Source: Pomphorhynchus laevis (taxonomy: Eukaryota; Acanthocephala; Palaeacanthocephala; Echinorhynchida; Pomphorhynchidae). Taken from it: a DNA stretch of 64,000 nucleotides. How positions within the stretch are numbered: the stretch's first letter is position 1; every line of letters starts with the position of its first letter. Shown piece after piece: positions 33,261 through 44,922 of the stretch. A model generated the notes under the pieces. The model was not told the origin of the DNA. It searched no databases and saw nothing but the letters and a program-made list of their open reading frames with translations. The stretch lies in contig WNNJ02001492.1 of the NCBI GenBank assembly GCA_012934845.2, positions 62,001 through 126,000 on the forward strand. Direction: 5' to 3'. The translations under genes were made by a program, and so were the position numbers.

Positions 33261-35500
33261 AAAGAATCTAATCGAGGCATATAATGCTTGGTAATCGGGA
33301 GATGAGGAGCCTGAGAAGCCATAGTCTTTGCTCAGCGAGACGTCATCTTGAGAAGAAGAATATCTAGGGTTCACCGTAACGGGAACCCCAGATATTTTAC
33401 TCGACTTGTGAAGGTAAGGACTGATTGATTAGTCAATATGGAAGATAGAGAGGAGAGTTCTAGTCGCTTTATTTTTGTCGCAGGAGCTTAATGAAAGATA
33501 ACTACCTGCGATTTGGACGAATTGAGAATAAGATTAGATATGGGTAACTGATATTTTAATCTTAAAAAAACCATGATGGACGAGACTACGTCTTTGCAAC
33601 TGCGTCCAGAGAACAAAAATGTGATATCATCAGCGTATACCAATAGATGATGATCACGTTTAAAATTCTTGAACAGTACAATGGAGACAGCAAGATATAA
33701 GATAGGATAAAGTGAGGATCTTTGAGGCAAACCTGTAATAGGGTAGAACTGACGCGCATCAGGGTCGTGTTCATTGTAGAACCGCTTGGTGTACAGCAAT
33801 AAATCCACCCTGTCAACAACTCTCGCAGACAACCCGAGAGACCTGAGAGATGAGACAACAAAGGTAATGGAGATGCGGTCAAATGCAGCAGAAAAGTCAA
33901 GGAAAGCAGCCACAGCGAATTGATGATGTTATTCCAACAAAGCTGATGCACTTCACCAATTTCTGAATGGACCAAGCTCGCTTTGACAAACCCATGAAAA
34001 CTCGGTGGGATCAAGTTACGTCTAATTAAATGATGGCGGATTCTACGCAAGCGCTTTTTCGTAGATGGAGATGAGGTAGTTTTGAATCAAAATAGGCCGC
34101 AAGTCTTTATGACATGAGAACGGACCTCGCTTGGGTAAAAAATTCGACGACTAATATTGATGCCGGCTACATCGGAAGGTGAGGCTAAAAGCATTGTGAC
34201 GGGTTCTTCTCTGCTTTGATTGGCTGTCAAAAATTGATAGACCCGAGAAGATAGTAGAGTGACGGATTTATAGGTGCCCTGAAGTGGACCTCACCTTAAG
34301 ACTTAAGGATATCTGTAACAATAGGTCCCTGCACCTGAAATCACCCCAAGATGGAATTGGTTGGGGGTATTGAGTAGATTCATAGTTATGCATGGATAGT
34401 GACTCTTCCAAAACTCTGTCAAGGCCAATGCTCATAATTCAACCCATAGTCCTTTCCTTCCAGCAGACAAACTTCTCTTTCTTGAATATCTTCCAAAAGG
34501 AAGACTGAGAAGAGTTAAGGTGAGCAAGGCTCGCCCTATCCCAGCTCAGCTGAAACCTATATCTAGAGCTTCAGTATTCATTGGATAAGGCGTGTCTGGC
34601 GGAAACAGAGAGATTGGGAAGGTGTAGCATTTTAGCCAGGACCTGGAGTTTTGTTTGAGTGAGATTGTAAATACGACCTTTATAGGTAGTCGAAAGAAAT
34701 GCGGTAGCTTACGATAAGAGTTAGGAATTAAATTCGGTCAAACTATCATTACCAATTTTTGGGAAGAATTGGATAGCTGCCTGGAAGAAAGCCACTCTGA
34801 TGGGATCAAAGTGATACCTAGTTATAAGCAACGTATCTTCCTATATCCGCCAACAAATTAAGTCATGATAGGTGGTCTGTTTATGAATCGACTGCTCAGT
34901 ACAGATAGGTTTCAACAACCACATTTAATGAAGCAGTAAATGCCGAGGAGCGACTTAGTTGTTGAGCAATGAAAGGTATGGGACGGTGGTTTGTGAATAA
35001 GTAGTCGTTCCTGTCTATGCGGAGCTGCATTAATCCAACGACCAGATATGTCGTTGAAGTCACCGAGTAACATGTCATAACCACTACCCAAAATATGGTC
35101 CAGGAGCTTACGGTTCTTGTGAATTTCCCCCGGCCTGATATATATTGGATATACTGATATGTTTATCGTTCTTACAAAGTGATATAGCTAAACAACACAG
35201 GACTGGACAATAATAGCTTAAAAGGAGAGACGATCTTAAGGAGTATTTAACTAGGGTTAAAAGACCTTGAGATGAAGAGTAGTGAGGTGGGGTTATGTAC
35301 GGAGTAAAGTGGGTGTAGATGTGGTTAGGGATAAATCGAGTAATATCCCGGGGAGACAGATAGACCGCGTCTCCTGAAGGATTATAACATCTGCATCTCT
35401 ACCTGAAATAAGGCTAAGGGCGGAAGCACCTCTCGAATTCTATTGAAGGATATTCAGTGAAAAAGGCTCTTGAGTACGTTGCATTGTGTTAAGTTAGCTG
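33261..35500 (-). pseudogene. LINE M ORF2 (R1/I-like): endonuclease and RT, heavily decayed
   Basis: Sense order on the minus strand: near 35400 the endonuclease start (RDADVIILQETRS, catalytic Glu), then an unreadable endonuclease and linker (35300-34100) with many stops but recognisable YKGRIYNLTQTKLQ. RT follows at 34050-33488: a 5' part in one frame, then MAAFLDFSAAFDRISI, GLPQRSSLYPILY, LLVYADDITFLFSG and LILNSSKSQVVIF. LINE N (36831-39930) is the closest relative and shows the same layout. Confidence 0.7.
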
Positions 35501-36600
35501 GAGCGGGATTCCTACTCCTAGTCGGAACCAAGAGAGAGAAGGTTGCCCTTCTCACTCCCAGTCCCACTAGGAAAAGACACTTGCTTACCAGCAACATCTT
35601 CATTTCCCTTTGAGGCTACTTCCCAGAAATAAATATCTTTCCTGGCTAGCTTAATTGAATCCAGACTGTGTTTTACGGCTGATCTGTTCTTTGAAATTGG
35701 GGTTTTCCTTGCGGACTTCGCAGTGTTGATCGTCGTAGGAGAGCGCAACTCCTCGAATTTAGCTAACAAATGCATAAACATCACACGAACTTCGTTCTTG
35801 TTAGCTTGTATTTTGTTGACAATTAGTTTTACGATTTCGGCGACTGTCATTCCATTGCCTGAATAACTATGAGCCAAGAAGGCATTAGAAAAGTGTGCCG
35901 GTCTGACGGAGCACCACAATTACTCGATTTGTAAGCACGAAAGTGGCTATATTATCTTGACCAAGCGAGGTGCTGGTACCCGCAATTGGTACAATGAGGG
36001 GAAATAACACATTTCCCCGCATGGACATCCGGAGACCAGCAACTCCCACAAGTCTTTGGCCGAATGCAGTTCGAAGACCAATTCCCCATTGGTGGCATCC
36101 ATTGCAATGGGGTGAGTCATATTATCTAAATCGTTGAGTAAAAAACTAGATTGTGCCCCAAGAATTATTGAATTTACTGATTGCCAGGCACTCAGCATGA
36201 TCAACCGCTGTAGAACAAAAGGCCACGGGCAGTGGCTGGCCATTACTGCCCATAAAATGGCGGACATTATGAACTTTGAATTCAGATTCAAGAGCTTTTA
36301 TGTTATCGTCAGATTCAAAGGACGGAAGATTAATTTTTAACGAAGCCTGAATAGGATTGTAGATGGTGGTATCATACTTAGAAAAATTCTTACCAAAAAA
36401 ATCGAGATAGGCATTAGCAATATCTGGAGAACAGAAAGAAACCCTAATCTCAGCTTCATAGTAGCGGATAGAATTGAATATGGCTCTATTTTTGTATCCA
36501 CCAGTAAAGTCCCTTAGGAAATTGTTGAAGAGATTGTTTCTTTCAAGAGGCTGTAACATTTTGATTACAATCAGGTTTACCCATTTAGGCACAGAAGGGG
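35501..36600 (-). pseudogene. LINE M ORF1 (gag-like), broken
   Basis: 36592-36146 carries an RRM-like gag region: AEIRVSFCSPDIANAYLDFF, PIQASLKINLPSFESDDN and FKVHNVRHFMGSNGQPLPV. After a frameshift, 36291-35947 holds a degenerate knuckle region (CPCGEMCYF). 35919-35518 is the C-terminal basic tail. LINE N ORF1 at 39906-39301 is its homologue (SLKVTNLPCYLDEEDMHSL, NPIPVDFCSAPVNTAE). Confidence 0.6.
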
Positions 36601-36830
36601 TTCTCCCTCCGTGCTTGAGATCGAATTTTTAGAAGAAATCTCACTTACCTCTTGTTTTTGACAGAAAAAATCATTGCAATAGAGCTCTTTGATCCTCCGA
36701 TTATAATAAGGATTTTCTTAAAAATAAATAATACATGAATAAGTTAGTTAGTTACGAAAAAAAGAATAAAAAGAAAAACAATAAATGTCCGCAAAACTTC
36801 ATTTCTCTTCCTTTGTTCTCTTCCTCCTCA
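36601..36830. other. Spacer between LINE M and LINE N
   Basis: AT-rich sequence upstream of LINE M ORF1 in its sense; it may be 5' UTR of M. No gene seen. Confidence 0.4.
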
Positions 36831-39000
36831 TTACGGCCTCAGGTCCGGTGAAATCTTAGTCCTACAACCAATCCAACACGCCGCCTTTCGACTAAACCAC
36901 CCAAAGTCTTTCACCCCTAGGTAGGGGTGATTAGTCAAAATGGAGGAGAGTGCTAATCTCTTAAGTTTATGCTATGTTGTAAGGGTGCCATGAAAGACAA
37001 CCACCTGCGATTTCGCGGAGTTTAAAATAAGATTGGACTTGGGTAACTGATCTTTTAATCTTAAAAAGAAACGGCTGATGTCCGAGACTACGTCTTTGCA
37101 CATGCGTCCCGAAAATAGGGATGTGGTATCATCAGCGTATATCACCAGATGTTAATCGCGTTTAAATTTTCTATAGAGTATAATGGAGGCAGTAAGATTC
37201 CAGATTGGAGAAAGTGGGGATACTTGAGACACACCCGTAATAGGGTAGAACTGATTCGCATCAGGGTCGTCTTCATAGAAGAATCGCTTGGTGTACAACA
37301 AAATCTCCACCCTGTTAACAATGCTCGCAGGCAACCCGAGGGACCTGAGAGAAGAGATAACACAGGGAATGGAGACGCGGTCAAATGCAGCAGAAAAATC
37401 AAGGAAAACAGCCACAGCAAGTTGATGACTATTCTCCTGACAAAACTGATGCACTTCACCTACAGCTGAATGGACCGATCGACCTTCTACGAACCCATAT
37501 AAACCTAGTGGGATTAAATTTCGCCTACTCAGATGATCGTGGATTCTACACGCAAGCGCCTTTTCGTAGATCGAAACGAGGGAATCGAAATGGGCCGCAG
37601 GTCTTTAAGACGAGAGACCGGATTGTTCTTATGTAAAAATATTCGTATACTAATGTTGATGCCGGCCACATCGGATGGGGCGGCTAATAGCATTGTGACG
37701 GCTACTTCTCTTCTTTGATCGGCAGTCAAAATCTGACAGACACGAGAAGAGAGTGGAGCGACGGATTTGGAGGTACCCGGAAGAGGCCCCCAGGAGTTAA
37801 GGATATCTGTGACAGATAAATCCTTACTTATGAAGTCTCCCCAAGGCGGGATTGGCTAAGGGGATTGAGTGGCTCCATAGTTATGTAGGGATAGTTACTC
37901 CTTCAAAACTTTATCAAGACCTATATTGCCAATTCATCCCAATGCCCTATCCTTCCAACAAACGAACTCCTTCTTGAATATCTTGCAGAAGGAAGATTGG
38001 GCTGGATTAAATGAAACAATGCTTGCCCTATCCTTACCCAGTTACAATCTATATCTAGTACTCCAATATTCTTTCGTGAGAACTTGCCTGGCAGAAGCAG
38101 AGAGATTGGGAAGACGAAGCAAATATGCTAGGGTCTTGAGTTTTGTCGGAGTAGGACTGAAGATACGACCTTTATAGGTTGTCGAAGGCATCGCGGTGGC
38201 TTGCGAAGAGAGGTTGGAATTAAAATCGGTCAGACTCATATTTCCAATTCGGGGAGAGAGTTGGATAGCTGCCTGAAAGAAAGCCACTCTGATTGGATAA
38301 AAGTGGAATCTCCTTCTAAGCAGCGTATCCTCTTCTATCCGCCAGCGAATCAAGTCATGAGAGGTGGACATATGTTGACGCGATTGCTCCGTGCAGAGGG
38401 GTTTAAGCAACCACCTCGAGTGAAGCAGTAAAATGTCGAGGATAGAATTAGTTGATGTGCAATGAAAGGTGGGAGACGGTGGTTTGTGAATAAGATAACC
38501 GTTCCTGGCTCTGCGGATTGCTGCATTAATCCAACGACCAGTTATGTCATTGAAGTCACCTAGTACCATGTCATAACCACTGTCAATAATACTATCCAGG
38601 AGGTCACGGTTCTTGTGAATTTTCCCTGGACGGATGTAGACTGAGGCGTTTACCTTTCTTAGAGTGAAACTACTAAACAAGACATGGCTGAACATGAATA
38701 GCGAAATAGGAGAGAGGACCTTAATGAGCACATAACTAAAGTTAAGAGTCCTTGAGATGAAGAGGAGTGAGGTGGGGTTATGTACGGAGTATAGTGGGAA
38801 CATATATGCTTTGGAATAAATCGGGTAATGTCCTGAGAGAGACGGATAGACCGCGTCTCCTAAAGGACTATAACATCTGCATTTCTACTATATAGAAGTC
38901 TAAGGACAGAAGCACTTCCCGAATTCCACTTAAGGATATTCAGTGAACAAGGCTCACAAGGCTCTCTGTATTGCGATGGATTAGTTGGTTTGGGGGGGGT
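36831..39000 (-). pseudogene. LINE N ORF2 (R1/I-like): endonuclease and RT
   Basis: Endonuclease on 38900-38042 (minus): RNADVIVL then ETRSIRL with a stop, VYIRPGKIHKNRDLLDSII, MVLGDFNDITGRW (catalytic Asp) and TSHDLIRWRIEEDTL. A linker YKGRIFSPTPTKLK. RT from about 37730 to 36960: VAVFLDFSAAFDRVSIP, FYPITGVSQVSPLSPI, a frame change, then IYADDTTSLFSG, RLKDQLPKSNLILN and SQVVVF. The 3' block is at 36831-36920. It is better preserved than M but still has at least three frame changes. Confidence 0.75.
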
Positions 39001-39125
39001 TGCCTACCTAGACAGAGCTAGTACAGGAGGGTTGCCCTCCTCGCCACTAGCTCCGCCTGTGGTAGGTTACTTGCCGCTGGCAGCATCTTCATTTACCCTT
39101 CGTTGTCTGCCCCTAATCATTTTTC

Positions 39126-39930
39126 CTATTTTGATAGTGGACGAATGAGCCGAAGCCCCCTTTTATTTGACTCAGGAACGACGGACGAGACTGGGACAGA
39201 TGGATTCGTGCCAAATGCCTTCAGGACCGTGAGAACTAACTTTTCCATTCTTCTATAAGTTATTTCATTTTTGACGTCAATTGTGCGAATAATGTCTAAA
39301 TCATCCATCCGCGAAGCAGCAGCCTACACAAAGGACTGTGAAGGTTGAGTAGATTTCATGAAAAGGTTTCTGTATTGTTTGAAGACACTGCACTTCCTGC
39401 CCCAGGCTGGATGGCTCCGCTTTAGTTTGAGCAGGATGGGTGGGCCACACAACGGTCGTTCGATGCAAGAGAATTGCAGCTAACAGAACTGCAAACCCCG
39501 CATGTTGGGGTCCCACTGCAGCCGGAGGACCAGTGCCCCCATTTGTGACACCTGCAGCAATGGGGATAAGTAAGATCATCTTTTTCTGCAATGGAAAACG
39601 GATATTAAACCCTATAAAGGGGTTTGATAAAGATTTAGACAAGGATTCTGCAGTATTTACAGGAGCTGAACAAAAGTCTACCGGGATAGGGTTGTCATCC
39701 CTACCCCGGATTGACCTAAAATTAGTAATTTTGAATGTAGACATTAATGAGTGCATATCTTCCTCATCCAAATAACAAGGAAGATTCGTCACCTTTAGCG
39801 AGGCCAGTATGGGCCTAAAGGTGAGTTCACCATAACCGGTTTGGTTGGTGGAAAAGTATTTTGAGTAATTTTTAGCAAGGTCTACTGTGACGAACGAAAC
39901 TTTCACCTCTGAAAGGAAGTTTCACCGTGT
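39126..39930 (-). pseudogene. LINE N ORF1 (gag-like with CCHC knuckles)
   Basis: 39906-39301 has the RRM-like region (FVTVDLAKNYSKYFSTNQTG, LKVTNLPCYLDEED, FRSIRGRDDNPIPVDFCSA). In a neighbouring frame, 39536-39425 reads CRCHKWGHWSSGC then TCGVC, the Cys-His knuckles, so a frameshift lies between the two domains. 39308-39126 is the basic C-terminal part (MDDLDIIRTIDVKNEITYR). ORF2 follows on the same strand. Confidence 0.65.
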
Positions 39931-40470
39931 TGAATAAAATTCTGTTTTTATACTGCTGGATAAATGAACGTAAAAATACATTTTAGAGTTCATGTCTTTC
40001 GACTGATCGTAAAACTTTGATTAGAACAAAATTATTTAATTTTGGGATGGGAAAAGCACTTCCCCATAACCAGATAATAAAGAAACAGTACTGACCTTAT
40101 TGAATCGTTGTGAATAAGAACTTACATGAAAAACCTCTCTGTTGGCTAAAATTCCAGATTTTGCAGCAACATTTGAATTCTTTGAAAACTGCGACGTTCA
40201 TTTTTTATGGACAAAACACTGTCGAACGATACATCTGAACATTTACATCTTTAGCTTGAATTTCGTTGAATTTAGCAGGCACATAGGAATCTTTTGAAAG
40301 CGGTGACATGTTAAAAATGCTAACAAATCGCGTAACAAAAATGCCGTTGATCATAAATAAATAAATGATTTTTTTAAATAACAAAATAATGTTAAGTACA
40401 TCACCAGGGACAACAACAAAAATTTAAGTCATCTTATAACTTCATCTTTCGAGAAGTCTTCACCACTTCT
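39931..40470. other. Non-coding AT-rich stretch
   Basis: No gene seen. It could be the 5' UTR of LINE N. Confidence 0.4.
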
Positions 40471-40471
40471 T

Positions 40472-41255
40472 CATGACCTCAGATCCAGGGGGAATCTGAG
40501 CCCCCAATCGATCCAACACGCCGCTTTCCGATAGAATCACCCGGGGTCTTTCACCCCCGAAGAATCCAATCGGCGCGGACTATGCTGGGTAAACGAGAGA
40601 CGAGGAGCTTAAGAAACCTTAGCCTTTGCTCTGGGGGACGTCCTCTCGAAAAGGAGACTAATCCCGAGATAGTCCAATTGCCCCAAAGGCGCGCCTGGGT
40701 TTTTCCTTTCAATGACATATGCTGGGCAGTTTCAGGTATCACCTAGCTTTCTTCAGGATACGTTAAAATCTATCCAGGTCAGCTTTCGCCGACCATTTCA
40801 CCATAACGGTGAACCCCAGGTATTTTACTCGACTTGTAAAGGTAGGGAGTGGTTCACAGGCAAACATGGAGGAGAGTGCAGAGAGTGCTAGTCTCTTAAG
40901 TTTTTTCTTTGTTGCAGAGGAGCCATGAAAGACTACCACCTGCGATTTTGCAGAGTTTAAAATAAGATTGGATTGGGGTAGCTGGTCTTTTAATCTTGAA
41001 AAGAAACGGCTGATGTCAGAGACTACGTCTTTACACCTGCGTCCAGTGAACAGGGCTGTGGTGTCATCAGCGTACACCACTAGACGTTGATCACGTTTAA
41101 ATATTTTGAATAGATTAATGGAGGCAGCAAGATATAAGATAGGAGAGAGGGGAGCCTTGAGGCACACCCGTAATAGGGTAGAACTGACGCGCATCAGGGT
41201 CGTCTTCATAGTAAAATCGCTTGGTGTACAGCAGAATCTCCATCCTGTAAACAAT
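40472..41255 (-). pseudogene. LINE O (R1/I-like), RT palm and thumb plus 3' end, 5'-truncated
   Basis: 41254-40763 reads LYTKRF-like sequence in one frame and then SPILYLAASINLFKIF, LVVYADDTTALFTGRRCKDV, NLILNSAKSQVVVFHG and VKYLGFTVMVKWSAK. 40742-40551 holds the thumb in another frame. The 3' block is 40472-40560. The 5' end at about 41255 is followed by unrelated sequence with inverted words (GTCAGTATC/GATACTGAC), so truncation there is probable. Confidence 0.75.
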
Positions 41256-41429
41256 TCTCGATTGTTTATAAGTCAGTATCAGATAGATACTGACTTATAC
41301 GTACTGCAAACGATCAGTTGTTTAGGAATGATTGAACTCAACGTAGTAACGTGTCACGTACTCTAATACTAGATAATTTGTTTACTAGCAGACTACGTAT
41401 TACCATTGAATGTTCTTGGTAAGTCTACA

Positions 41430-41786
41430 AAGATCACATTTACTTTCGAACAACTTCTCAAGGAATTTACTCAGCTTGCTCTCGCCGTTAAAAGTTTTGT
41501 TATCGTTGAATGAATTTGCTGAAATCCGTTCTGAATTGAACTTAGACGATTATTATTAGCTAAACGAAAGCGTTAAGCTGACCAAGAATAAGTTTTTCTA
41601 GCATCTTACAGGCTACAGATGTGAGATTATATGGGAGGGTAATTGAATACCTAGCATTATCAATTTTTTTAAAAATTTGTCATATGATACTTTTAGTTCA
41701 ATCTTTTGGTAAATAACATGTGCATAATGAGCTTTTGAAAATAAATGCTAAGAGTCTGTATATCATAGAGGCCAATTCGTGTAGAA
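41430..41786 (-). pseudogene. LINE Q, downstream half (RT fingers)
   Basis: In sense it reads GLYDIQTLSIYFQKLI, then YSITLPYNLTSVACKMLEKL and LNAFV, the start of a LINE RT domain. It continues the linker found at 43014-42815 once LINE P is disregarded, so LINE P split this element. Very decayed. Confidence 0.5.
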
Positions 41787-42800
41787 AAAAGGATTTATTT
41801 TAACGTGGCAAATTGCGTGCCAGCGCTCGCTTACATGACCACAACAAAACAAAACTGTGAATCAGGTGTCGAGAAGGTGTAAACGGAGGAGGTGTTTGAA
41901 TGTGATAAAGGAGGGAGCGCGGCGGACGTCGAGAGGGAGTTGATTCCAGGCGAGTGAGGCGGTGACGAGGAAGGATCGGAGACCGTAGTTGTTGGAGTAA
42001 TTAGGAACGTGGAGTAAGAGGGTATGACAGGAACGAAGCGATAGCGAGGTGGGGCGAGTATCGTCTAAGAAAGGAAGGTTGATGAACGATGGGGAGCCGA
42101 CAGCGATGAGACGAAAAGTAACGAGAAGAAGGCGGAGTTTGATGCGGATGTGGATGGTGGGCCAGGAGAGTTGGGCAAAATATGTGGATGTGTGGTCGAA
42201 GCGACGGAGACGAAAGAGCACTCGAACGGCGGTGTTGATTATTCGTTGTAGGGGTAGGATGATGGATTTTGGAGAATTGGCGAAAAGGCTAAGGCAGTAA
42301 TCGATTTTAGGGAAAAGAAGCGATGAAAGAAGAGACATACAAGAACGGAAGTCGATAAGGGGGCGGATACGGCGGATGTCACGAAGAATTAAGTTAGACG
42401 AGCGGACCTTGTCACGGACGAAGGGTTTAAGGGAAAGGTGATCATCGAAATGGAAGCCTAAGAAAGTGAGATTGTGGACTATAGGGATGATCGATGAGGC
42501 AAAAGATACAATGGGAGGAGATATGCTTGGTTTACGGGGAAGGATCCACATTATTTTGGACTTTTCGGCGTTTAGAACGAGATGGAGATTGGAGAGACGT
42601 TTGTAGATAGAAGAAAGACAGTTGGAGGCAGAAATGCCGATATCGTGTATGCGATGTGCGGGTGCATGAGCATAGATTAGAATGTCATCGGCGTATTGCA
42701 TGACGTTAAAGGAGTAAGGTTTGATAAATGGAGAGAGATCGCCAAGCAAAAGAGATAAAAGCAGGGAACCTAGGACTGAACCTTGTGGAACCCCGCAAGG
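41787..42800 (-). pseudogene. LINE P (L2-like), RT to 3' end, nested in LINE Q
   Basis: 42800-41862 is open from GVPQGSVLGSLLLSLLLGD through NVMQYADDILIYAHAPAHRI, EKSKIMWILPRKP and LAWNQLPLDVRRAP to LLDT and a stop. This is a sister of LINE D without D's internal deletion. The hairpin tail is at 41787-41840. The 5' junction (42779-42815) is an inverted repeat, GAACCTTGTGGAACC / GGTTCCACAAGGTTC. Confidence 0.85.
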
Positions 42801-42814
42801 TTCCACAAGGTTCC

Positions 42815-43014
42815 TCCAATAGTTGTAGAAGTATTGGAGGTAAATGGTTAGAACCTGAAGCAGCATTATGAGGCAATTTACGTAGCTCGTGAATGATATT
42901 TTGGTCGCTAAATTTAATGTTAGAGAGGGCAGCTCTCAAAAATTGCTCAGCAACATCATAAAGGGAAGAGAATATTAAGACATTTTCAGCCACTAAATAG
43001 TAACAGTCTGTCAA
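42815..43014 (-). pseudogene. LINE Q, upstream half (pre-RT linker)
   Basis: Minus frame DVAEQFLRAALSNIKFSDQN, ELRKLPHNAASGSNHLPPIL, LQLLE, the typical linker before a LINE RT domain (LP...ASG.D.LPP.LL). Interrupted by LINE P at its 3' side. Confidence 0.55.
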
Positions 43015-43019
43015 GCATG

Positions 43020-43899
43020 TGAAGCCTTGAAGTATGACTTTGAAAGCTATCCAATGATTGTGATTTGTGGAACGGTAAATAATTGAGATAAACCTGTTTC
43101 TTTGTTTATTATGAATAACAACCTTGGTCTTGCAACAACGATAATGTTCAAATGAGTTTTCTCTTTTTTTGTAGGCGTGGAAATATCTGTTACGATGTTA
43201 AATTAGAGCAAGTAATAGACATCTAACCATTTATGATGTGGTTTCCTTGTACGAGTTTGACGCAACGAAGCAAAGTAATCGAGAATACTGTGTAAAGTTG
43301 TCTTTAAGTGATCCCAAGCTTATTGTATACCTGCTTTTAATGGATTAAGCTAATAAATATGTGATATTATTTATTGGGCATAAGTATAATGTTCCATATT
43401 AGCCCCATTTATTGAAACAGGTATACAACACGCTTGGAATTATTTTAAAACAACTTTACATTATACTACGCACGGCATCGTAGTCGATCTTAAAAAGATT
43501 AGTAGTTTTAATTCGTTCAGCATATGATACAACTGTCTTAAATACTATCCAGATGGTTGAGTGATCTCTTGACCTTAGTGGAGGCGATTTCCGACTTTTG
43601 TATAAGAGATGTTTTGCTAAGTAAAATTACTCACCAGATTAAATGCGTTTATTGCTTTTAAATTTTGACACATGATGTTTTTACTTTAACGAGATAAATG
43701 CATCAAAGTTTAAATTAAATTATTTAATTAAAATTGATTATTTATAATTTAAATTATTACTTGCACTTATATTGTTATATCTACATTAAATATTGTTTTT
43801 AGCATTTAAATTGCTTATATATTCGCAAGAGGGAATATATATTTATGAGGGCAGATGTTATATATAACATCAGTCCTCATATACATGAAGACAGATGTA
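43020..43899. repeat. Non-coding stretch with a foldback element
   Basis: No gene. 43292-43343 and 43405-43459 are imperfect inverted repeats (GTAAAGTTGTCTTTAAGTGA, CCAAGC..ATTGTATACCTG) around a 61-bp centre, a MITE-like hairpin. The rest is AT-rich. Confidence 0.55.
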
Positions 43900-44720
43900 T
43901 TTCTATGTATTTCTATCTACAAAAGTCTCTCCCATCATCTCGTTCTAAACCCAGACAAGTCTAAAATAATGTGGATTATCCCCTGTAACCTAACATATCT
44001 CCTACCCCTGTATATTTTGCCTCATCAATCATCACCATAGTACACAATCTCACTTTCGTAGGATTCCATTTCGATGATCACCTTTTCCTTAAACCCTTCG
44101 TCCGTGACAAGGTCCACTCGTCTTACTTAATTCTTCGTGACATCCGCCATATCTGCCCCTTATCGACTTCCGTTCTTGTATGTATCTTCTTATACTGCTT
44201 CTCTTCTCTAATATTGATTACTGCCTAAGCATTTTCGCCAATTCTACAAAATCCATCATCCTACCCCTACAACGCATCATTAACTCCGCCGTTCGAGTGC
44301 TCTTACGTCTCCGTCGTTTCGATCAAACATCCACATAACTTGCCCAACTCTCCTGTCCACCATCCACATTCGCATACAACTCCGCCTTCTCAACTTTTCG
44401 TATCATCGCTGTCGGCTCCCCATCGTTCATCAACCTCCTTATCTTAGACGACACTCGCCCCATTCTCTATCGCTGCGTTCCCTTCATATCATCTTACTCT
44501 ACTTTCCCAATCACTCTAACAACTGTGGTCGTCAATCCTTCGTCGTCGCCCCCCCCCACTCGGCTGGAATCAGCTCCCTCTCGACGTCCGTCGCGCTTCC
44601 TCCTTTATCACATTCAAATATCGCATTGATACACGCCTTCTTGACACATTATTTAGATTTTTTTCGTGGTCATGTAAGCGTGCGCCGGCACACATTTGCC
44701 ACGTAAAATAAATTTTTTAT
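43900..44720 (+). pseudogene. LINE R (L2-like), 3' third, plus strand
   Basis: 5'-truncated near 43900 at SHHLVLNPDKSKIMWIIPC. It continues through frame changes with LTFVGFHFDDHLFLKPFVRD, LRDIRHICPL, WNQLPLDVRRASSFITFKY and LLDTLF. It ends with the hairpin tail GTGGTCATGTAAGCGTGCGC...CACATTTGCCACG (44668-44710). Confidence 0.8.
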
Positions 44721-44832
44721 ATATGTATATATATTTATTTTTTATTTATATTAATGCATGGATGTGCTGAGTAAACAACAGTACAGGATTTCTTACGAAA
44801 AAAAAGCATTTAAAGAAAATTGTGTTGCTTGA

Positions 44833-44922
44833 TGTAATAAAAGAGAGCTTTCCAAGATAAGCTTTATCAAAATCAATCTAAAACAACACAATACAGATTA
44901 GTTAATAGAAAATCATATATCA
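44833..44922 (-). repeat. 3' LTR of gypsy C
   Basis: 90 bp, TGATATATGATTTTC...TTTTATTACA in sense. The pol stop codon (TGA, 44915-44913) lies inside its first 10 bases. It carries the 15-mer at 44863-44877 that pairs with the primer site. Confidence 0.95.

Noticed and set aside
42049..42300. Arg-rich plus-strand ORF, and similar ones at 7473-7655
   Set aside because: Antisense shadows of the L2-like RT frames, caused by their GC-rich codon use.
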